From contig NZ_JAOEGB010000019.1 of assembly GCF_025420585.1 (NCBI RefSeq), forward strand, positions 62,001 through 126,000: DNA of 64,000 nucleotides, read 5' to 3'. Below are positions 16,048 through 25,000 of the stretch, in pieces (the stretch's first letter is position 1; each line of letters opens with the position of its first letter). Source of the DNA: Planotetraspora sp. A-T 1434 (lineage in GTDB: Bacteria; Actinomycetota; Actinomycetes; Streptosporangiales; Streptosporangiaceae). Under the pieces are notes generated by a model that was given only the letters and a program-made list of their open reading frames with translations, ran no database searches and was not told the DNA's origin. A program made the position numbers and the translations under genes.

Positions 16048-18876
16048 TCAGAGCGTGGCCTGCTCCCCCGAACCCTGGTCGCTGCCCTGCCTGCCGCTCT
16101 GGTCACCGCCCTGCTTGCTGAACTCGAGGACCAGCGGCAGGTCGGCGCGGCGGGTGATGTTCAGCTTCCGGTAGGTGCGGGTCAGATGCTGTTCGACCGT
16201 GCTGATCGTGATGTAAAGCCTGGCCGCGATCTCGCGGTTGGAGTAACCGGCCGCGGCCAGAGCTGCGACCCGGCGCTCCCCGTCGCTGAGCACCTTGATC
16301 AGGTCACTCGGCAGCGGGGACGCCGCCGCGCCTCCGGCACCGGCCCGCGCCAGCGCCTTGACGAGCGGCTCGGCGCGGCACTCTCCGGCCACGACCTGCG
16401 CCCGCCCGGCGATCGTCCTCGCCCTGCGGTACTCGCCGAGCGCGTCGTAGACCTCGACCAGGTCGAACAGCGCCCGGGCCAGCTCGTACTTGTCGCCCGC
16501 CATCTGGAGATACTCGGTCGCCTGGCGGAGCAGCGCGGGACGGCGGGCCGGTTCCGACACGGCCGCCAGCAGCCGCAGCGCGATGCCGCGGCCCCGCCGG
16601 GCGTCCGGCCCGCAGGTGGCGAGCTGCGCCTCGATGAGCCGCCGGGCCTCCTCGACGTGGCCCATCCGCAGGCACGCCTCCCCCGCGTCGGCCCGCCACG
16701 GGATCAGTCCGGGCGTGTCGAGATTCCAGGCGGCCATCAGCTCTCCGCACCGCTGGAAGTCGCGCAGCGCCAGCGCCGGATATTCGGTGGCCAGGCTGTG
16801 GCGGCCGCGCGCGTGCAGATAATGCAGGCCGTACCTGGTCTGGAACATGGCGTCGGGGACGGGCCGGTCGAGATGCTCGCGCACCGCGCCGTACCTGCCC
16901 ATCGCCGTCAGGGCGAGGATCAGGCTGCTGAGCGGCCCGCCGATGGCGACGCCCCAGCTGCTCATCGGGATGGTGTCCAGGGCGACACGGGCATGATGTT
17001 CGGCGGCCGGCATGTCGCCCTGGCGGATCGCGATCTCGGCCCGGATGGCCGCCAGCCTGGCCTGACGGCTTGGCGCCTGCCGAGACGACGCCTCGATGCT
17101 GAACAGGTCGCACCACGGGGCGACCCGCTCGCAGCGCCCGGCGTACGTGAGCGCCAACAGGGAGTTCTCCACGGTCTCCATCGTCATCTCGTCGAGGCGG
17201 GAGTCCTCCAGGATCCGCTCGACGGCGTCCAGGTGCCGCTCACGCGGCCCCCGGGTGAGGACCTCGGCGAGGGCCAGCGTCGACTCCAGCCGCCTGCTGA
17301 CCGAAACGGAGACCATGGTCGCGAGGCCGCGTTCGGCGGCGGTGTGCCGCACATGCGCCAGAAGCGGCGGATGGGTGGCGCGCAGCCACAGCTGGGCCAC
17401 GACCAGCTCGGCGACCGTCTCGTGGTCCGCGGCCTCCATCGACTCGTTGAGCTGCTCCAGCACGTCGCGCGCGTCGTCGAAGCGGCCGTGCCACAGCAGC
17501 GCCCGCGCCAGCACGACGGCGTCGCTCCCCCGGAGGCTGCCCCGGTGCATCGCCTCGGCCAGTTCGGCGAGATGCCCGGCCGGCGCGGCCGGGTTGATCC
17601 GCCACTCGGCGCGCACGAGCATCGTCATGATCTTCGACCGGTGGGCCTCGTCCGCGCACTCGCGCCAGGCCATGCGGAGGTAGGCCACGGCCGACTCCAC
17701 CTGGCCACCCCGCAGGGCGCTCCGCGCCGCCTCCTCCAGGGTCGGGACGACCCAGGCCGCCTCGACCCGTCCGGCCTGCAGGAGATGCCCGGCGACGACG
17801 GCGGGAGCGGCGCCGGCGTCGTAGGAGAGCTCGGCCGCGCGGCGGTGCAGATCCATCCGCTCCTCGGGATCGACCCCGGCGAGCACGGCCTGCCTGAGGG
17901 CCTCGTGACGGAAGCTCCCCACCGTGAGCAGACCCGCGGCGCTGAGGGAGAGCAGCTCCCTGCCGATGTCCATCGCCGGGATGTCGAGCAGCCGGTCGAG
18001 GCCGTCGGTCTCCCCGAGGACCGCCAGCCCCCGCGCCACCCGCATTGCCTGCGGCTGGCCCCGCTCCAGGCAGGACAGTACGGCCTGGCCGTACTGGTCG
18101 CCGATGACGACCGTGGCGGGCGGCTCTCCGGCGGCGGAGCGGACGAACTCCCGGTGGTCGTCGGCGAGGGCGGTCACCAGCAGGGGGTTGCCCCCGCTCA
18201 GCGCGTACCAGTCGTCGGCGAACCGGACGGCCGCCTCCCGGCCCACCCGCTCGGCCGCCAGCCCGGCGACCCCCGCCCGTGAGAGCGGCGCGAGCTGGAG
18301 ACGGCGGCAGTGCGGCTGGCGGAGCAGGTCGGTCTGGAAGTACGCGTCGGTGTAGCGCCCCTGGTCGGAGTGGCCGAAGACGGCCACGATCCGGGCTCCC
18401 CTGACGCGGCGCGCCAGATACGCGAGGCAGAGGAGGGAGACCCGGTCGGCGTGGTGGACGTCGTCCACGATGATCATGAGCGGGTACCGCTCCGACAGGT
18501 CGAGCAGGACCGTGCAGAGGGCGTGCACGATCTGGGCGTCGATCTGCTGCTCAGCGGCTTCCTGCGCGTTCGCGACGGCCCGGGCGCCCTCGTCCAGCAG
18601 CGCGAGCGCGCGGTCGCGCTCCCCGGCGACCAGCGGCGCGTCCTGGATGAGCTGGCCCAGCACGCCCAGCGGCAGGTCCCGCTCCAGCCGGGAGCCCGTC
18701 GCCGTGACCGCCAGCGCGCCCAGCTCGATGGCCTGCTCGGCGAGCGTCCGCAGGAGGGCGCTCTTTCCGGTGGCGACGGCGCCGCTGACCAGGGCGACCC
18801 TGCCTCTGCTCATGACGGCGCTGGCCAGCAGCCCCTCCAAGGAGGCCAGTTCCTCCTCGCGTTCGATCAGGTCCAT
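16048..18876 (-). CDS. LAL-type (large ATP-binding LuxR) transcriptional regulator
   Basis: The 942-aa protein combines an N-terminal AAA/STAND ATPase with a C-terminal LuxR helix-turn-helix. The Walker A motif SGAVATGKS is at residues 31-39, and Walker B (LMIIVDDVHHAD) is near residue 137. The middle is helical and TPR-like. The HTH (about 865-925) reads LSDGERRVAALAAAGYSNRE with the usual STVEQHL recognition helix. LAL proteins are frequent pathway-specific activators in actinomycete polyketide clusters. The ATG has GGAGG five bases upstream. It is transcribed in the same direction as the enediyne operon and the leuA-like gene. A glycine/glutamine/serine-rich tail of about 20 residues follows the HTH. 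Confidence 0.93.
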   Translation of the reverse strand: MDLIEREEELASLEGLLASAVMSRGRVALVSGAVATGKSALLRTLAEQAIELGALAVTATGSRLERDLPLGVLGQLIQDAPLVAGERDRALALLDEGARAVANAQEAAEQQIDAQIVHALCTVLLDLSERYPLMIIVDDVHHADRVSLLCLAYLARRVRGARIVAVFGHSDQGRYTDAYFQTDLLRQPHCRRLQLAPLSRAGVAGLAAERVGREAAVRFADDWYALSGGNPLLVTALADDHREFVRSAAGEPPATVVIGDQYGQAVLSCLERGQPQAMRVARGLAVLGETDGLDRLLDIPAMDIGRELLSLSAAGLLTVGSFRHEALRQAVLAGVDPEERMDLHRRAAELSYDAGAAPAVVAGHLLQAGRVEAAWVVPTLEEAARSALRGGQVESAVAYLRMAWRECADEAHRSKIMTMLVRAEWRINPAAPAGHLAELAEAMHRGSLRGSDAVVLARALLWHGRFDDARDVLEQLNESMEAADHETVAELVVAQLWLRATHPPLLAHVRHTAAERGLATMVSVSVSRRLESTLALAEVLTRGPRERHLDAVERILEDSRLDEMTMETVENSLLALTYAGRCERVAPWCDLFSIEASSRQAPSRQARLAAIRAEIAIRQGDMPAAEHHARVALDTIPMSSWGVAIGGPLSSLILALTAMGRYGAVREHLDRPVPDAMFQTRYGLHYLHARGRHSLATEYPALALRDFQRCGELMAAWNLDTPGLIPWRADAGEACLRMGHVEEARRLIEAQLATCGPDARRGRGIALRLLAAVSEPARRPALLRQATEYLQMAGDKYELARALFDLVEVYDALGEYRRARTIAGRAQVVAGECRAEPLVKALARAGAGGAAASPLPSDLIKVLSDGERRVAALAAAGYSNREIAARLYITISTVEQHLTRTYRKLNITRRADLPLVLEFSKQGGDQSGRQGSDQGSGEQATL

Positions 18877-18949
18877 CGCCGCCTCCGATCGTCAGACCGC
18901 GGTCGGGGAATCTGACACCGCAACGTTAGGCACCGGAGGCATCCGATCC

Positions 18950-20791
18950 TTATCGCCCGGCTATCACCCACCGGGCCCGCCCGGCCCCGTGGCGGTCACG
19001 GCGCATGTCCTGCTCCGGGAAGGCGGGCGGCTGCGCGTCCCCCGGCTGGTGAGGCTGCGCGTCCCCCGGCTGGTGAGGCTGCGCGTCTCCCGGCTGGTGA
19101 GGCTGCGCCTCCGCACCCACACCAGGGGCCGCCCGCGCGAGCCGCGCCCTCGTGACGGCGGAGCGCACGGCCGCCACCGCGGCGCCCTCGACGTCCCGCT
19201 CGATCCCCGCGCCCCAGAACGTGGCTCCGTCCACCCCGCACTCCGCGTAGACGGCAACTCGCCGCGCCGCCGTACGGCCGGGGCGCTCCAAGCCGGTGTG
19301 ATGCACCACGCGGACGTGGAAGCCCCACCGGGCGAGCGCCGCCCGGACCGCCTGGATGGTGTCCGTCCTGGTCGAGCCTGAGCCGAACGGCTCGCCGTCG
19401 ATGTGGAGGCCGGTGACCGTCGCGCGGCCGTCGAAGGCCGGCGCCACCGGCGGAGCCGAGGTGATGACGTACTCGCTCTCGAAGAGCCGTCTGATCCGGT
19501 CCGGCGCGATCTCGCCGCCTTCGGCGTCCGCCACCGCCTGCACGATCTGGGCGAACTCGATCTGGAGGCCCCGCGGCAGGGTCAGCCCGTGCCGGGCGCT
19601 CATGAGGTAGGCCAGACCGCCCTTTCCGGACTGGCTGTTGATCCGCACGATCGCCTCGTAGGTGCGGCCCGCGTCCTGCGGGTCCAGCGGCAGGTACGGC
19701 ACGCGCCACGGCAGATCGGCGGCCTCGGCCCCCGTGCGGGCCGCTTCTCGCTCCAAGGCGTCGAAGCCCTTGTTGATGGCGTCCTGGTGGGAGCCCGAGA
19801 ACGCGGTGTAGACGAGGTCGCCCCCGTAGGGGTGCCGGGAGTGAACGGGGATGCCCGTGCAGTGCTCGACCGTACGGCGGACGTGGTCGAGGTCGGAGAA
19901 GTCGATGCCCGGGTCCACGCCCTGGGTGAACAGGTTCAGCCCGAGCGTGACGAGGCAGACGTTGCCCGCCCGTTCCCCGTTGCCGAACAGGCAGCCCTCG
20001 ATCCGCTCGGCCCCCGCCATCAGGGCGAGCTCGGCGGACGCGACGCCGGTGCCCCGGTCGTTGTGCGGGTGAACCGACAGGCAGACGTGCTCCCGCCGGG
20101 AGAGGTTGCGGTTCATCCACTCGATCTGGTCGGCGAAGACGTTGGGCGTCGAGCGCTCGACGGTCGTGGGGAAGTTCAGGATGATCTCGCGGCCCGGTCC
20201 GGGGTTCCAGACGTCCATGACCGCCTCGCAGACCTCCAGTGAGAAGTCCAGCTCGGTGTCGTTGAAGTGCTCGGGAGAGTATTGGAAACCGAGGTCGCAG
20301 TCGCCCAGCGTCCGCTCGGCGTACTTCATCGTCAGCCGGGCCCCCTGGACGGCGAGGTCCTTGCACTCGTCGCGGTCCATGCCGAACACCAGCCGCCGGA
20401 ACAGCGGCGACGTCGCGTTGTAGAGGTGGACGGTGGCGCGCGGCGCCCCCTGGAGGCTCTCCACGGTGCGCTCGATCAGCTCGTCGCGGGCCTGGACGAG
20501 CACCGAGACGCGGACGTCGTCGGGGATGCGGTCCTGCTCGACGAGCAGGCGGACGAAGTCGTAATCATCCTGGCTGGCGGCCGGGAAGCCGATCTCGATC
20601 TCCTTGTAGCCCATGCCCACCAGCAGGTCGTACATGGCGAGCTTGCGGGCCGGGGTCATCGGGGACGCCAGTGACTGGTTGCCGTCGCGGAGGTCGGTGG
20701 AGAGCCAGCGCGGCGCGGAGGTGATGGCGGCGCTCGGCCACACGCGGTCGTCAAGGAAAACCTGCGGGAATGCGCTGTAGCGTCTGATCAC
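18950..20791 (-). CDS. leuA: LeuA-type 2-isopropylmalate synthase (or paralogue) with repeat tail
   Basis: The 613-aa protein belongs to the long-form 2-isopropylmalate synthase group, which condenses acetyl-CoA with 2-oxoisovalerate in leucine biosynthesis. The catalytic barrel has DLRDGNQ near residue 34 and the metal-binding HPHNDRGTG near residue 245. The C-terminal LeuA regulatory domain follows (about 440-565) and ends in RSAVTRARLARA. After it comes an unusual tail of three AQPHQPGD repeats encoded by 24-bp tandem repeats. The WLSTDLRDGNQSL block differs from my recollection of the housekeeping actinomycete form (WCSVDLRDGNQAL), which hints at a paralogue serving the cluster. The start is GTG with GGGGG upstream. 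It lies 33 bases after the transthyretin-like gene and upstream of the LAL regulator. Confidence 0.9.
   Translation of the reverse strand: MIRRYSAFPQVFLDDRVWPSAAITSAPRWLSTDLRDGNQSLASPMTPARKLAMYDLLVGMGYKEIEIGFPAASQDDYDFVRLLVEQDRIPDDVRVSVLVQARDELIERTVESLQGAPRATVHLYNATSPLFRRLVFGMDRDECKDLAVQGARLTMKYAERTLGDCDLGFQYSPEHFNDTELDFSLEVCEAVMDVWNPGPGREIILNFPTTVERSTPNVFADQIEWMNRNLSRREHVCLSVHPHNDRGTGVASAELALMAGAERIEGCLFGNGERAGNVCLVTLGLNLFTQGVDPGIDFSDLDHVRRTVEHCTGIPVHSRHPYGGDLVYTAFSGSHQDAINKGFDALEREAARTGAEAADLPWRVPYLPLDPQDAGRTYEAIVRINSQSGKGGLAYLMSARHGLTLPRGLQIEFAQIVQAVADAEGGEIAPDRIRRLFESEYVITSAPPVAPAFDGRATVTGLHIDGEPFGSGSTRTDTIQAVRAALARWGFHVRVVHHTGLERPGRTAARRVAVYAECGVDGATFWGAGIERDVEGAAVAAVRSAVTRARLARAAPGVGAEAQPHQPGDAQPHQPGDAQPHQPGDAQPPAFPEQDMRRDRHGAGRARWVIAGR
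19029..19108 (-). repeat. 24-bp tandem repeat (3.3 copies) inside leuA-like gene
   Basis: Three 24-bp units at 19029-19052, 19053-19076 and 19077-19100, plus a partial fourth, encode the peptide AQPHQPGD in frame. Copies one and two are identical; copy three has one substitution. Such perfect repeats suggest recent expansion by slippage. Confidence 0.95.
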
Positions 20792-20824
20792 TGTCAGACC
20801 CCCTATCTGGTCGCACTGAGACCG

Positions 20825-21163
20825 TCAACTGAGCGAACCGAAATAGGCCGAATAGGAATATGTTGAGAGCAAAAGCTGAATTTGGTACGAATCAGTCTGG
20901 TCCTGCATACGGAACGTGACCACGATCTCCGGATAGGCGGCGCTGAGTCCCAGACCGACAAAGTATCGGTCGCTTTCGAAGACGATGCGGTACAGCCCGC
21001 GCTCGAACTTGCGACCGCACCACTCCCGCACCCGTCCCTCCTGGTCGGTCTCCGCCTTGTCCTCGGCGTTCCACTGGCCGTTGTCGGCGTGCTCGAGCCG
21101 CACCCGCACGCTGGCCGCCGGCCGGCCGTACACACCGTCCAGCGCCTGCACAGCAATCCCCAT
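20825..21163 (-). CDS. Transthyretin/HIU-hydrolase-like protein lacking catalytic residues
   Basis: The 112-aa protein has the 5-hydroxyisourate hydrolase/transthyretin fold: an N-terminal VQALDGVYGRPA strand and a C-terminal LLLSTYSYSAYFGS block. Family enzymes use a His in THVLD, an Arg, a His in the HYHIP block and a terminal YRGS. Here these read Gln6, Arg44, SYQIQ (Ser92, Gln94) and YFGS (Phe108) plus two extra residues, so both histidines and the terminal arginine are lost. It is therefore probably not a urate-pathway enzyme; it may bind a ligand or catalyse something else. The ATG at 21163 is chosen because homology begins there; AGGTGA lies upstream. It precedes the leuA-like gene by 33 bases in the same operon. 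Confidence 0.85.
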   Translation of the reverse strand: MGIAVQALDGVYGRPAASVRVRLEHADNGQWNAEDKAETDQEGRVREWCGRKFERGLYRIVFESDRYFVGLGLSAAYPEIVVTFRMQDQTDSYQIQLLLSTYSYSAYFGSLS

Positions 21164-21503
21164 ATCACCGTCACCTGTTCGCGGGTCCGTCACGGCTGCC
21201 CGGGTGCCCAGGGCGCCAGGGCTCCGCCCAGGCTGGCCCATGGCTCTATCGGCGTGGCTTCCGTTCGCTATCCGCCGGGCCGCGCCCTCCGGCCACCGCG
21301 GCGCGACCGGGCGGGACATGGCGCCCGCACAATCCCGGGTCTCACCCCGTGACCCGCTCCGCCGCCCGCCGAAAACGCCGTGACCTGCGTTGATGGGCCA
21401 CCGGAAGCGATCCGATATGGGCCGGATGGCGGCCCGTGTGAGCGTGAGCACCGGTCAGCTGAAGCGCCGTGCGACGCCGGCGCCAATAGGTGGAGGTAGG
21501 CAG
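21164..21503. other. Divergent promoter region
   Basis: This 340-bp gap lies between the divergent transthyretin-like and secreted-peptide genes. It should hold promoters in both directions. No clear -10/-35 pair, dyad or conserved RNA motif was recognised. The N-terminal extension of the minus-strand frame has no family support. Confidence 0.4.
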
Positions 21504-21695
21504 ATGGGTGCCAGGATCAACAAGAACGTCGCACGGTTCGGCGTGTCGGTCGTCATCGCCCTGACAGGCGCGGCGGCCACCGGGGCGATCATCGCGGGGG
21601 CCCCGGCCGCGTACGCGGACGAGACCGGGGCGACCACCCCGACCCCCACACCCACGCCGCCCCCTGTCACGACCGCGAACAACCCCTGGGGATGA
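21504..21695 (+). CDS. Small secreted peptide, Pro/Thr-rich
   Basis: The 63-aa protein is nearly all signal peptide. It has a basic start (MGARINKNVAR), a hydrophobic core (VSVVIALTGAAATGAIIAG) and a likely signal-peptidase site after AYA near residue 36. The predicted mature product is only about 26 residues: acidic at first, then a TPTPTPTPP run, ending in NNPWG. The ATG has GGAGGT about nine bases upstream, and a 14-bp hairpin follows the stop, both of which support a real gene. There are no cysteines, so it is not a classical lantibiotic or chromoprotein. Function is unknown. Confidence 0.7.
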   Translation: MGARINKNVARFGVSVVIALTGAAATGAIIAGAPAAYADETGATTPTPTPTPPPVTTANNPWG

Positions 21696-21726
21696 CGGGA
21701 GCGAAGCCGCACGGGGGCCATGACTT

Positions 21727-21759
21727 GAACGGCCGGAGACACGATGTCTCCGGCCGTTC
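21727..21759 (+). terminator. Hairpin terminator after small secreted peptide gene
   Basis: A perfect 14-bp stem (21727-21740 with 21746-21759) encloses a 5-nt loop, 31 bases after the stop codon of the secreted-peptide gene. Confidence 0.85.
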
Positions 21760-21873
21760 CGCGTGGTCTGGAACTTGACAACGAAGTTCACCCGACCGCT
21801 AGAGGTCCTTCTAGCCACGGATCGCCTAGCGCTGTACGATCCACACACAATCGGACAGACAGCACGAGGCCAA

Positions 21874-21925
21874 CCTAGGCGTCGAAAGGGTGCTGCTAAC
21901 GAGCACACCGCCGCCTAGGGTTTTT
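21874..21925 (+). terminator. Hairpin with T-run in the region upstream of the SARP gene (terminator or leader attenuator)
   Basis: CCTAGGCG (21874-21881) pairs with CGCCTAGG (21912-21919), an inner GTGCT/AGCAC pair extends the stem, and TTTTT follows at 21921-21925. It is not directly behind a gene: the previous gene already has its own hairpin 115 bases earlier, and the SARP start is about 143 bases further on. It may act in the SARP leader. A TTGACA at 21775 and another at 21935 could be -35 elements, but no matching -10 was found. The rest of 21696-22068 holds nothing recognisable. Confidence 0.55.
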
Positions 21926-22068
21926 CGCTATCAGTTGACAGCATTTTACATAGATGACCGGAGATCGAAAAGGCTGTCATGCATGAGACTTCACGTGTTG
22001 CGCTTCCCCGTGGGGAGGTGTGAAACCTTAACGGGCACGAGGTCAGAAGTTTCATCAAGGAGATGAGC

Positions 22069-25000
22069 GTGGAGTTTCGCGTTCTGGGGGCTCTCGAAGT
22101 CACAGCGGGGGGTCGCCGCCTCGATCTCGGAGGCATTCGCCAGCAAACTGTCCTCGCGGTGCTGCTCCTCAATGCCAACCGCCCCGTGGCCATCGGGCGG
22201 CTCATGGAGGCCGTCTACGGCGACGATCCGCCCACCACATCGAGGGCACAGGTGCAGATCTGCATCTCCGTGCTGAGACGTCTGTTCGCCGCCCACAACG
22301 ACGGCGACGGCGACGTGATAATGACCAGGTCGCAGGGCTACGCGCTCCGGGCCAACGACGAACAGATCGACGTCCACCGTTTCCAGAGCCTCGTACAGCA
22401 GGCCCGGCACAGCCGCGACAACCGCGGCTACGACGAGGCGGTCAAGCACTACCGCGACGCGCTCGCGCTGTGGCGCGGGCCGGTCCTGGAGGGCATAGAG
22501 AGCAGGCTGGTGCAGTCGGCGGCCGGCCAGCTCGCCGAGCAGCGGATCACCGCGAACGAGGACTGCATCCAGCTCGAACTCGATCTGGGCAGGCACCACG
22601 AACTCGTGGGCGAGCTCACCACGCTCGTGGAGGAGCACCCGCTGCGTGAGCGGCTCCTCGGCCAGCTCATGACCGCGCTCTATCGCTCCGGACGCCAGGC
22701 CGAGTCCCTCCAGGTCTACCGCGACGCCCGGCGCATGATGATCGACGAGCTGGGGATAGAGCCCAACGAGCGGTTGCAGCAGCTCGAGTCCGCGATCCTC
22801 ACCTGCGACGAGCGGCTCGACCCGCCGCAGCAGCCCGTGCAGGCGGGCCACGCCGGTCACCCGTCCTCCGGCGCCGTCGAGCTCCCTGCCGTGCCCGGAA
22901 TGCTCCCCGCCGGAATCGCCGACTTCATCGGCCGGCAAAGCCAGGTAGACCACATCCGGCAGCGGCTCACGGTCGCCTCCGACGGTGCCGCCCGCTTCGC
23001 CGTACCCATAATCGCGATCGTCGGCAAGGCCGGGATCGGCAAGACCACCATCGCGGTGCACGCGGCGCACAGCGTGGCCGAGCACTTCCCCGACGGCCAG
23101 CTGTACGCCGACCTGCACGGCGGGGTCTCCCGCCCGCTCAGCCCGATGCAGGTGCTCGAACGCTTCCTGCGCGCGCTCGGCGTGCCCGGCACCACGCTCC
23201 CCGACGGCATGGAGGAGCGGGCGGAGACCTACCGCATGCTGCTGGCCGACCGGCGGATGCTCATCGTGCTGGACGACGCGGCGACCGAGAGCCAGGTCCT
23301 TCCGCTGTTACCGGGCAACCCCGCCTCCGCCGTCATCGTCACCAGCCGCAGCCGGCTCGCGGGGCTGGCCGGGGCCACCCACGTGGACGTGGGGCTGTTC
23401 GACTCGGCCCACTCACTGGACCTGCTCGCGCACATCGCCGGGACCGAGCGGGTGCAGGCCGAGGCCGACTCCGCCGCGGCCCTGGCCGACCTGTGCGGGC
23501 ATCTTCCACTGGCGCTGCGCATCGCGGGCGCGCGCCTCGCGGCGCGTCCGCACTGGAGCGTCGAGCAGCTCGTGGACCGGCTCAGGGACGAGACCCGCAG
23601 GCTCGACGAGCTGATGCACGGCGAGATGGGCATAAGGGCCAGCCTGTCGCTGACCTACGACGGCATCAGCGAGGAGGCGCGGCGGCTCTTCCGGCGGCTC
23701 GCGATCCTCGACTCCCACGTCTTCTCGGCATGGACCAGCGCGGCCCTGCTGAACAGGCCGCTCGCCGACGCGCAGGACCTTCTCGACGACCTGGCCGACG
23801 CCCAGCTCGTCGAGGTCACCGGCACGGGCCGCCACGTGCACGCGCAATATCGCTTTCACGACCTCATCCGCGTGTTCGCGCGCGAACGCCTCGCCGCCGA
23901 GGAGCCCGCCGCCGAGCGCACCGCCGCGCTCTCCCGCGTGCTCGGCGCGCTCCTCTCCCTGACCGACGCGGCCAGGGTCCGCGAGTACGGCCCGGACGCC
24001 ACGATCCACCAGAAGGCGACCTGCCCCTGGTCGCTGCCGCAGGAGCTCATCGAACGGCTGGTCACCAAGCCGATCGCGTGGTTCGAACGCGAGCGCCACA
24101 TCCTCGTCTCCGGCATCCGCCAGGCGGCGCAGGCGGGCTTGGTGCAGGTGTGCTGGGGGCTCGCGGTGAACGCCGCCATGTACTTCGAGTCGCGGGTCTA
24201 CCTCGACGACTGGCGGGAGACCAACGCGATCGCCCTGGAGGCCACCAGGAGGGCGGGCGACAAGCGCGGCCAGGCCGAGATGCTGTACCGGATCGGCTCG
24301 CTGTCCCTGAGCGAGCAGCGGTTCGACGACGCGCGGCGCGAATTCGAGGGGGCGATCGAGCTGTTCGAGGAGGTCGGCGACGATCTGCGGATCGCCCTGG
24401 CCATCCGCAGCATCGCCCTCCTCGAACGCATGAACGGCAGGTTCGAGAGCGCGGTCAGCCACTACGAGCGGTCGCTGGAGATCTTCCGCGCCACCGGCGA
24501 CCACGCCTCCGCCGCCCACACCCTGCACAACCTCGCGCAGGTGCGGCTCGACTGCGACGACATCGACGGCGCCAAGATGCTGCTCGCCGAGGCCCTGATG
24601 CGCAGCAAGGCGGGCGGCGACCGGCGGGTGACGGCCCAGGTCCTGCATCGCATGGGCCAGGCCCACCTCCAGTCGCGCGAGTTCGCTCTGTCGGCGGGCG
24701 CGTTCGAGGAGGCGCTGACGGTCGTGCAGGAGATCGGCGACACGACCGGCGAGGCGTTCGCCCTGCACGGCCTCGGCATCGCGCGGCTGCGGCAGGGCAA
24801 GCACGCGGAGTCCGCCGGCTCGCTGCGCCGCGCTCTCAACGTGGCCTACACCTCCCGCCACCGGCTCGCGGAGGCGTGCGTGCTGGCCGGGCTGGGGGAG
24901 CTCGCCATCGCGACCGGCGACCCCGCCGAGGCCACGGGCCACCTCCGGCGGGCGGCCGGCCTCTTCCACGCGATGCGGATCCCCCTCCGCGAAGCGCAGA

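Noticed and set aside
19029-19108. Direct repeats considered as a CRISPR array
   Set aside because: Units are contiguous with no spacers, in frame inside leuA, and no cas gene is present.
20825-21451. Longer 208-aa version of the transthyretin-like protein
   Set aside because: The first 96 residues are shadow-like and family similarity begins exactly at the ATG at 21163.
21935-21940. TTGACA as a -35 element for the SARP gene
   Set aside because: No -10-like hexamer is found at 16-19 bases downstream.
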